This document shows, one piece after another, positions 49,968 through 58,297 of a stretch of 64,000 nucleotides of DNA. The position numbers and the translations under genes were made by a program. Each line of letters begins with the position of its first letter. Position 1 is the stretch's first letter. The notes under the pieces were generated by a model, which ran no database searches, was not told the DNA's origin, and saw nothing but the letters and a program-made list of their open reading frames with translations. Source of the DNA: Solirubrobacter deserti (lineage in GTDB: Bacteria > Actinomycetota > Thermoleophilia > Solirubrobacterales > Solirubrobacteraceae); the NCBI RefSeq assembly GCF_003344625.1, contig NZ_QPKJ02000001.1:1486919-1550918 (forward strand). The letters run 5' to 3'.

Positions 49968-50408
49968 ATGGACCGAGTGCTCCGGGATCAGTGGCTTGAG
50001 CAGGCAGACGAGACGCTGTCCTCGAACGGCCGCCGCGCGGGCCCCGCCAGGACCGCGATCGTCGAGTTGTTCGCTCGCGAAGGCCAATGCCTGCTCAGCG
50101 CTCACGACATCCTCGAGCGCCTGCCGACCGCGTCCCCCTCGTCCGTCTACCGGACACTCGAGGAGTTGTACGGGCTCAAGCTGCTGTCGCGCTTCATCGA
50201 TCACGACGGCGTCGCTCGCTACGAGATCGCGCACCCGCGGCACCATCACCACCACTTCATCGACGAAGCGACCGGAAGCCCCACGCCGTTCACCGATGAA
50301 GGCCTCGAACAAGCGATCAACGACGTCGCGCGCCGACTCGGCGTCACACTGAGCGGCCACGACGTCGTCATCCGAGGCCACAAAGTCGTAAATGGGACTG
50401 AGTCCTGA
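49968..50408 (+). CDS. zur: Fur/Zur-family metalloregulator
   Basis: 146 residues. The winged-helix region (RTAIVELFAREG...SAHDILERL, SPSSVYRTLEELYGLKLLSRF) and the hinge His run PRHHHHHFID (92-96) are Fur-family. The CxxC pairs that hold the structural zinc in most Zur proteins are missing; the only Cys is Cys41. The setting (zinc transporters, CobW, repeated boxes) argues for zinc sensing. The ATG at 49968 follows an autoregulatory-type box, and another box overlaps its stop codon. Confidence 0.8.
   Translation: MDRVLRDQWLEQADETLSSNGRRAGPARTAIVELFAREGQCLLSAHDILERLPTASPSSVYRTLEELYGLKLLSRFIDHDGVARYEIAHPRHHHHHFIDEATGSPTPFTDEGLEQAINDVARRLGVTLSGHDVVIRGHKVVNGTES
50393..50407. promoter_or_regulatory. 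Zur-like box overlapping the zur stop codon
   Basis: TGGGA-CTGAG-TCCTG, 13 bp before the GTG at 50421. The right arm is the weakest of the set. It would allow the surface-protein/ABC operon to be controlled separately from zur. Confidence 0.45.
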
Positions 50409-50420
50409 TACGGTGACGCC

Positions 50421-51434
50421 GTGCGTGTTGTACTCATTCCCATCGCGCTTGCCGGGGCCCTGCTCGCTCCCGGGCCGGCTCGCGCGCAAGTGCTCTCCGA
50501 TGGCCATGTCGACTATGCGGCCCGCATCGTCGACGGACAGTTCCGCAGCCAGATCAAGGACGGCACCCGTGGCACCACCGTCTGGCGCGACGTCCCCGCC
50601 GTGACCTTCGCCGTCCTGGACGCGGCGCGGACGACGGTGCCGTCGTCGCCGTCCTTCGCCTTCCTCGGCACCCCGGGAAGCGCGGTGTGGATGCTGCCAC
50701 AGACCCAGCGCGCCGGCCTGTTGTGGCCCGGCTGGAACACCGAGGAGCTCTCCAACGCCCAAGTCGACGGCGCGGTGAGTTGGCGCCTCGACTCGGTCGA
50801 CGGACCGGGCAGCGTCAGCGTCTTCCAGAGCGGGACGTTCGGCAATCCGGAGATCGTGTTCCGCAGTAACGACGGGCTACCTGACACCTACTCGATCCCG
50901 CTCGGCACCCACGCGCACGCCAACTGGGCTTTCAGTCGCGAGGGTGCGTACCGGCTCACGTTCACGATGAGCGCCCGGCTGAGCGGCGGCCAGACCGCAA
51001 GCGACACGCAGACGCTCGCGGTGACGGTCGGCACGGCAACCAACCCGACGCCGACACCGACGCCGGACCCTGGCGCCCCGGGAGGCCCGAGCCCGACCGC
51101 CACGCCGACTCCGGGCATCCCCGGAGCACCGGACACCCCCGCGACCGGCGACACCACCTCTGCGCCGGCGCTGCGTCCGCTGTCCGCGCGCCTCAGCGGC
51201 CGCACGCTGCGCCTGCGTGTGCGGCTTGATCGCCGCGCGAAGGTCGCCGTGACGCTCCGCCGATCGGGGCGCACGACGGCCCACGCCAAGACACGCACGG
51301 TCTCCCCCGGCACCCGCACCCTGAAGCTGCGACTGAACAAGCGGCCCAAGGCCGGCCGCCACATCGTCCGTATCACCGCAACCACCGAAGGACGCTCCCG
51401 CACGCGAACGATCGCGTTGCGCGTCCGGAACTGA
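50421..51434 (+). CDS. Secreted choice-of-anchor M protein 1
   Basis: 337 residues: signal peptide (IALAGALLAPGPARA), one anchor-M module (about 23-200) with GHVD near its start, MLPQTQ...LLWPGWNTEEL in the middle and THAHANWAFSREG near its end, then a Thr/Pro linker and a basic C-terminal domain. Modules of this type are annotated TIGR03769/choice-of-anchor M and travel with the anchored-repeat ABC transporter. The three His suggest metal binding. First gene of the six-gene operon. Confidence 0.8.
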   Translation: MRVVLIPIALAGALLAPGPARAQVLSDGHVDYAARIVDGQFRSQIKDGTRGTTVWRDVPAVTFAVLDAARTTVPSSPSFAFLGTPGSAVWMLPQTQRAGLLWPGWNTEELSNAQVDGAVSWRLDSVDGPGSVSVFQSGTFGNPEIVFRSNDGLPDTYSIPLGTHAHANWAFSREGAYRLTFTMSARLSGGQTASDTQTLAVTVGTATNPTPTPTPDPGAPGGPSPTATPTPGIPGAPDTPATGDTTSAPALRPLSARLSGRTLRLRVRLDRRAKVAVTLRRSGRTTAHAKTRTVSPGTRTLKLRLNKRPKAGRHIVRITATTEGRSRTRTIALRVRN

Positions 51435-51441
51435 GCCTCAC

Positions 51442-52047
51442 ATGAAGACCTCTCTCGTCACCCTCGCCGTCCTGCTGGCCGGCGCCGCCCCCGCGCACGC
51501 CGCGGTCACCCTGAGTTCCGGGCACGCCGACTACGGCGCACGGATCATCGGCGGCAAGTTGCAGGCCCAGGTGAAGGACGCAACGCGCGGGGGCCGCACG
51601 GTGTGGCGCGATCCCTCCGACGTCGTCGTCTCACTGAACTCCAAGGCCCGCTACACGCTCCCGAGGGCCAACTTCCTTGGCCGCAAGGGGACGCGCGTGT
51701 GGATGATCCCGCAGACGCAGAAGTCCGGCGTGATCTGGCTGGGCTGGAACACCGAGGAGCTCAAGACGAGCCAGCTGCGCACCGGGCTGACCTGGACGCT
51801 TGAGCGCGTCTCCGGTCCCGGCCGCGTCGCGGTCTTCACCACCGGCTCCTTCGGCGACGCGAACGTCCTGTTCGACTCCAACCGCTCACGGCCCGGGACG
51901 CGCACGATCCCGCTCGGCGTTCATGCGCACGCCAACTGGTCGTTCTCGCGTGCCGGCACGTACAAGCTGCGCTTCAAGTCCAGCGCGACGTCGCGGTCGG
52001 GCAAGAGCCTGTCCGACACCGCGACGCTGACCGTACGGGTGAGCTGA
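51442..52047 (+). CDS. Secreted choice-of-anchor M protein 2 (single module)
   Basis: 201 residues, a signal peptide plus one module only: SSGHADYGARI, MIPQTQKSGVIWLGWNTEEL and VHAHANWSFSRAGTYKL. It has no wall-binding tail, so it may be free in the envelope or bind a partner. It lies 7 bp after the previous gene and 2 bp before the binding-protein gene, in one operon. Confidence 0.8.
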   Translation: MKTSLVTLAVLLAGAAPAHAAVTLSSGHADYGARIIGGKLQAQVKDATRGGRTVWRDPSDVVVSLNSKARYTLPRANFLGRKGTRVWMIPQTQKSGVIWLGWNTEELKTSQLRTGLTWTLERVSGPGRVAVFTTGSFGDANVLFDSNRSRPGTRTIPLGVHAHANWSFSRAGTYKLRFKSSATSRSGKSLSDTATLTVRVS

Positions 52048-52049
52048 GC

Positions 52050-53579
52050 GTGCGCTGGGCGCTGCTGGCCGCGCTCGTCCTGCTGACCGGCTGCGGCGCC
52101 CCCGAAGGCCTGTCCAGCGCCGACGACCGGCTCCAAGTGGTCACCACGACGAGCCTGCTGCGCGACATGGTCGAGCAGGTCGGCGGCGACCGCGTCCGGG
52201 CCGTGAGCCTAGTCCCGGACGGCGCCGACCCGCACGCCTACGAACCGACCCTGCGGGACGTGCGCGACGTCGTCTACGCCGACGTCGCCTTCAGCAACTA
52301 CATGATGCTCGAGCAGCACAACGTCATCAAGACGCTCGACGCCAACCTGCGCGACGGCGTGCCGAACATCTCGCTGGCCGAGGACGCGACCAAGTACGCG
52401 GCCGAAGTTATCCCGCTCGTCGAGAACGTCAACCTCGACACGATCTGGCTCGGCCTGCGCGCCCGCGGCACCGGCGCCCGGCACGGCACCAATCGCTCCA
52501 GCGACGTGCTGCTGTCCGCGATCGACGTCAAAGGTCCGGGCGCGATGTACGGGTACCTGACCGGCACGTTCGGCGAGACGGAGCTCTACTTCGACTCCAG
52601 CGACGGCTTCGACGCCGCGAGCGGCTACAAGGACGACACCGCGACGCTGCCCGCGGATGCGCACACGCACATGTCGTGGGTGTTCACGAAGCCCGGGATG
52701 TACACCGCCACCTTCAAGGCGGCGCTGCAGGTCAGCGCGACCTCTCGGCCCCTCCCGCTCGGGCAGGCCACGTTCACGTTTGCCGTCGGCGTCCGCCCAC
52801 CCGCCGGCGCGACGGTCCTCAACCAGGGGCACGCCGACCTCACCGCCGACATCGACCGTGGCCGCCTGCTCGCCCTCTATGACCCTGAGGGCGGCGGCGA
52901 CCACACCCAGACCGAGTACGAGGCCGACGACATCGTCATCGAGGTCCCATCCAAGGCGATCGCCGAGGTGCCGGCCGGGCGCGAGTTCCGGTTCATGGGC
53001 CGCGCCGGCGAGCAGATCTACCAGCTGCCGCAGGCCGTCCTGGGCAAGCACGTCCACGGCGAGATCGATCCGCACCTGTGGCAGAACGCACGGAACGTGA
53101 TGGCGTACTCCGAACTGATCCGCGACACGCTGATCGAGGCCGATCCGGAGGGTGCGAAGACCTACCGCGAACGGACGGACGCCTATCTCGCGCGCCTGGA
53201 CGCGCTTGACCGTGACCTGCGCCGGACGATCGCCGCGATCCCGGCCCGCCAGCGGTACCTGATCACCACCCACGACGCGTTCGGCTACCTCGGCGCCGCC
53301 TACGGGATCGAGATCGCCGGGTTCGTGACGCCCAACCCCGCCGTGGAGCCGTCGCTCGCGGACCGCCGCAAGCTCTCGGAGACCATCCGCAATCTGAAGG
53401 TCCCGTCCGTCTTCCTCGAGCCCGGTCTGGCCGGGCGCACCACAACCCTGCGCGAGGTCGCCGAAGAAACCGGCGCCCGTCTCTGTCCCATCTACTCCGA
53501 CACGCTCGACGACACCGTCGGCACCTATGAAGCCATGATGCGATTCAACGCCCGCTCCTTGAAGCGATGCCTGTCATGA
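52050..53579 (+). CDS. Anchored-repeat ABC transporter substrate-binding lipoprotein with inserted anchor-M module
   Basis: 509 residues. Lipobox LLTGC (Cys15). The metal-binding fold is split: residues 25-120 give the first lobe with His61 (GADPHAYEP), residues 333-509 the rest with His341 (DPHLWQN), His407 (THDAFGYL) and Asp483 (YSDTL). Between them (about 122-332) lies a module with the same His motifs as the surface proteins, but its second half (HTHMSWVF, about 204-211) precedes its first half (QGHAD, about 258-262). This matches TIGR03772 in type. It likely receives zinc from surface modules. Confidence 0.85.
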   Translation: MRWALLAALVLLTGCGAPEGLSSADDRLQVVTTTSLLRDMVEQVGGDRVRAVSLVPDGADPHAYEPTLRDVRDVVYADVAFSNYMMLEQHNVIKTLDANLRDGVPNISLAEDATKYAAEVIPLVENVNLDTIWLGLRARGTGARHGTNRSSDVLLSAIDVKGPGAMYGYLTGTFGETELYFDSSDGFDAASGYKDDTATLPADAHTHMSWVFTKPGMYTATFKAALQVSATSRPLPLGQATFTFAVGVRPPAGATVLNQGHADLTADIDRGRLLALYDPEGGGDHTQTEYEADDIVIEVPSKAIAEVPAGREFRFMGRAGEQIYQLPQAVLGKHVHGEIDPHLWQNARNVMAYSELIRDTLIEADPEGAKTYRERTDAYLARLDALDRDLRRTIAAIPARQRYLITTHDAFGYLGAAYGIEIAGFVTPNPAVEPSLADRRKLSETIRNLKVPSVFLEPGLAGRTTTLREVAEETGARLCPIYSDTLDDTVGTYEAMMRFNARSLKRCLS

Positions 53580-54463
53580 GGCGCCTGCTCATCGGGCTCT
53601 GCGCCCTGCTGCTCACGCCCACCTCCGCGTTCGCGCAGGGCGACCTCGAGCAGAAGATCGACGAGGGTCAAGCCGTCGTCGCCGGCCGCACGGTGCTGTC
53701 CGAGGGACACGTGGACATCGGGCCCCGCTTCGTCGACGGCCGCTGGACGCTGCTCGTCCACGACGACCAGGCCAAGGCCGATCCCGACGGCGAGAGTGTC
53801 TGGCGGCCGACGGACCACACGGTGCTCCAGGTTCGCGATCAGGCGATCCTGCAGATCCCCGACGATCCCAATTACGCGTTCCTGCGCGGCACGCCGGGCG
53901 ACGACGTGTTCGTTGTGCCCCAGACCCAGGACCCGGAGGTGGTCTGGGTGGGCTGGAACACGCAGGACCCCGAGGTGATGGAGACGATCGACCGCGGCGT
54001 CACGATGACCATGACCGGCGTCGAGGGCCCCGGCAGCCTCGTCGTCTACCTGCAGTCCGGCGACTTCGCCGAGCCCGACGTGCTGTGGGACTCCGAGGGC
54101 AAGCCCGAGCCCGTGTGGGTCGACGTCAACACGCACACGCACGCGAACTGGGTCTTTTCCAAGCCGGGCGTCTACCTGGTCCAGGTCAAGATCGAAGCCG
54201 AGCTCGTCGACGGCAAGACCGTCTCCGACACCCAGGTGCTGCGCTTCGCGGTCGGCTCGAAGACGAGCACGGATGAGGCGTTCACGGCGGCCTTCCGGGA
54301 GACGCCACGGGCCGCGGCGTCCACACCCGCCGCCGCGACGGCCGAGAGCTCGGGCGGGGTTCCGCACGGTGTGCTGCTCGGCATCGGCGCCGTGCTGCTG
54401 GCGGTCGGGTTCGCCTTCGTGCTCGCGCGCGGGCGCGGCGCCAAGCGCAGGGCACGCACGTGA
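53576..54463 (+). CDS. Membrane-anchored choice-of-anchor M protein
   Basis: 295 residues: signal peptide, one module (about 40-225; SEGHVDIGPRF, VVPQTQDPEVVWVGWNTQ, THTHANWVFSKPG), an Ala-rich linker, then a C-terminal helix (GVLLGIGAVLLAVGFAFVLA) with a basic stop-transfer tail. So the module stands outside the membrane. The ATG at 53576 overlaps the binding-protein stop by 4 bp; ATG 53567 is possible. Coupling to the ABC genes implies a fixed partner for the transporter. Confidence 0.8.
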   Translation: MRRLLIGLCALLLTPTSAFAQGDLEQKIDEGQAVVAGRTVLSEGHVDIGPRFVDGRWTLLVHDDQAKADPDGESVWRPTDHTVLQVRDQAILQIPDDPNYAFLRGTPGDDVFVVPQTQDPEVVWVGWNTQDPEVMETIDRGVTMTMTGVEGPGSLVVYLQSGDFAEPDVLWDSEGKPEPVWVDVNTHTHANWVFSKPGVYLVQVKIEAELVDGKTVSDTQVLRFAVGSKTSTDEAFTAAFRETPRAAASTPAAATAESSGGVPHGVLLGIGAVLLAVGFAFVLARGRGAKRRART

Positions 54464-55179
54464 TCGCCGTCGAAGGGCTCGCAGTTCAACTCGGCGGCCG
54501 CCTCGTGCTCGAGGACGCGAACCTCACCGTCCACCCCGGAGAACTCGTCGGCTTGATCGGGCCCAACGGCGCCGGCAAGACGACGCTGCTGCGGACCGCG
54601 CTCGGGCTGCTCAAACCCGTACGCGGCGGCGTGGCGGTGAGCGGGAACATGGGCTACGTCCCGCAGCGGCACGAGTTCGCCTGGGACTTCCCGATCTCGG
54701 TCGAGGACGTGGTCATGACCGGCCGCAGCGGCCGGCTCGGGCTGCTGCGCCGCCCCAGCACCGAAGACTGGCAGGCGGTGGACGAAGCCCTCGAACGCGT
54801 CCGCATGGCCGACCTGCGCACGCGGCCGGTCGGCGAGCTCTCCGGTGGCCAGCGCCAACGTGTGCTCGTCGCCCGCGCGCTCGCGCTGCGCCCCGCCGCG
54901 CTGCTGCTCGACGAGCCGTTCACCGGCCTCGACGTCCCCACCCAGGAGCTGCTTTCCGAGCTGTTCCTGTCACTCGCGCGCGAGGACCGCGCCGTCCTGA
55001 TGACCACGCACGACCTCGCCGGCGCCATGTACGGCTGCGACCGCATCGCCCTGCTCAATCGCACCGTCGTGGCCGTCGGTACTGCCGCCGAGCTCGCCGA
55101 CGAAGACGAGCTCTGGATGCGCACCTTCGGCATCAGCGAGCACAGCCCCCTCCTGCGCATCCTCAAGGCGGTCGCCTGA
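54460..55179 (+). CDS. Anchored-repeat ABC transporter ATPase
   Basis: 239 residues. Walker A GPNGAGKTTLL, signature LSGGQRQRVLVARAL, Walker B LLLDEPFTGLD and H-loop TTHD are intact. Close in type to ZnuC/MntB ATPases and to TIGR03771. The GTG start overlaps the previous stop by 4 bp (GTGA). Confidence 0.9.
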   Translation: MIAVEGLAVQLGGRLVLEDANLTVHPGELVGLIGPNGAGKTTLLRTALGLLKPVRGGVAVSGNMGYVPQRHEFAWDFPISVEDVVMTGRSGRLGLLRRPSTEDWQAVDEALERVRMADLRTRPVGELSGGQRQRVLVARALALRPAALLLDEPFTGLDVPTQELLSELFLSLAREDRAVLMTTHDLAGAMYGCDRIALLNRTVVAVGTAAELADEDELWMRTFGISEHSPLLRILKAVA

Positions 55180-55180
55180 C

Positions 55181-56068
55181 ATGTCCCCTCTCGAATTCAT
55201 CCGCGACCTCACCAACCCCGACCTCGGCTTCCTGTGGAAGGCGCTGCTGATCGCCGTCATGTCGTCCGTCATCTGCGGCGTGGTCGGCTGCTACGTCGTG
55301 CTGCGCGGCATGGCGTTCATCGGCGACGCCGTCGCCCACGCCGTCTTCCCCGGCCTGGCGGTCGCGTTCGTCATCGGCGGCAACCTCATCATCGGCGGCA
55401 TCGCCGCCGGCGTCGTCACCGCGATCCTGATCGCCGTCTTCTCCCAGAACCGCCGCCTCAAAGAGGACTCCGTCATCGGCGTCTTCTTCGTCGCCGCGTT
55501 CGCGCTCGGCATCGTCATCATCTCGCGCGCCCCCGGGTACGCCGGCTCGCTACAGGACTTCCTGTTCGGCTCGATCACCGGCATCCCGGACGAGGACCTC
55601 TACATCGTCGCCGGCACGGGCCTCGCCATCCTGGTCGCGCTGTTCGCCCTGCACAAGGAGCTGGTGACGATCTCGCTCGACCGCGAGACCGCCCGAGCCA
55701 TGGGCATCCCGGTGTTCTGGCTCGACCTCGCCCTCTACGTGCTGGTCACGCTCGCGGTCGTGATCAGCGTGCAGACGATCGGCAACATCCTCGTGCTCGC
55801 GCTGCTCATAACCCCCGCGGCGACGGCCCGGCTGCTCACGGACCGGCTTCCGGTGATGATGATGCTCTCGCCTGCGATCGGCGGGATCGCCGCCCTCGTC
55901 GGCCTGTACATCTCGTGGTCGTGGGATTACCCCACCGGCGGGACGATCGTTCTCGTACTCACCGTGTTCTTCCTGCTCGCGTGGTGCTTCGCGCCCCGCC
56001 AGGGCCTGATCGCGCAACGCCGCCTTGCGACCGTGGCCGTCCGCGACGCCGAACCGCACGCCGCCTGA
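55181..56068 (+). CDS. Anchored-repeat ABC transporter permease
   Basis: 295 residues, eight to nine helices of the ABC-3 family (VVGCYVVLRGMAFIGDAVAHAVFPGL; TIGNILVLALLITPAATARLL), matching TIGR03770 in context. A single permease gene, so this system is probably a homodimer, unlike the upstream zinc operon with two. Last gene of the six-gene operon that starts at 50421. Confidence 0.9.
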   Translation: MSPLEFIRDLTNPDLGFLWKALLIAVMSSVICGVVGCYVVLRGMAFIGDAVAHAVFPGLAVAFVIGGNLIIGGIAAGVVTAILIAVFSQNRRLKEDSVIGVFFVAAFALGIVIISRAPGYAGSLQDFLFGSITGIPDEDLYIVAGTGLAILVALFALHKELVTISLDRETARAMGIPVFWLDLALYVLVTLAVVISVQTIGNILVLALLITPAATARLLTDRLPVMMMLSPAIGGIAALVGLYISWSWDYPTGGTIVLVLTVFFLLAWCFAPRQGLIAQRRLATVAVRDAEPHAA

Positions 56069-56087
56069 GCGGCGCGCGGCTCCGCGC
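56059..56087. terminator. Hairpins between convergent genes
   Basis: CGCCGC-CTGA-GCGGCG overlaps the permease stop codon, and a CGCGCGG/CCGCGCG hairpin follows at once. They sit between convergent stops at 56068 and 56092, so they may end both transcripts. Confidence 0.35.
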
Positions 56088-56091
56088 GGCT

Positions 56092-58071
<1,980 letters not shown>

Positions 58072-58087
58072 AAGCGCTGAACCGTAC

Positions 58088-58102
58088 CGAGACCAAGTCT
58101 CG
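58088..58102. promoter_or_regulatory. Zur-like box upstream of the two-module protein
   Basis: CGAGA-CCAAG-TCTCG: perfect 6-bp arms around CAA, with a further partial match outward (TACCGAGAC...GTCTCGTTA). Best palindrome of the set; 16 bp upstream of the ATG at 58071. Confidence 0.6.
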
Positions 58103-58235
58103 TTACCTAAGATGCGACGTCCAGACACTGGTCCTCGCCGGGTGACAGGACCAAGAGCGCATGACGTCTCCCGACCATCCTGGGACCGAATCCTCCTTTA
58201 GGATGAGGCGCCCTGCCCATCGTGCGCATAGTGTT

Positions 58236-58250
58236 CGAGACTCGGTCTCA
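58236..58250. promoter_or_regulatory. Zur-like box upstream of the second NHL gene
   Basis: CGAGA-CTCGG-TCTCA with perfect GAGAC/GTCTC arms around TCG, 17 bp before the leader-peptide ATG and 43 bp before the GTG of the NHL gene. Confidence 0.6.
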
Positions 58251-58267
58251 CACTGAAAGGATTCTCG

Positions 58268-58297
58268 ATGGCCCCGACGTACTCGCTGGCCCCGTGA
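58268..58297 (+). CDS. Nine-codon leader ORF coupled to the NHL gene
   Basis: ATG at 58268 with AAAGGA eight bases upstream encodes MAPTYSLAP and stops at TGA 58295-58297, which overlaps the GTG start of the NHL gene (GTGA). The main gene has no ribosome site of its own, so its translation would depend on this leader. Confidence 0.45.
   Translation: MAPTYSLAP

Noticed and set aside
47572..50352. 926-codon plus-strand open frame opposite the NHL gene
   Set aside because: High-GC antisense shadow: Arg/Gly/Ala-rich, no domains, no ribosome site, while the minus strand encodes clear NHL repeats and a signal peptide.
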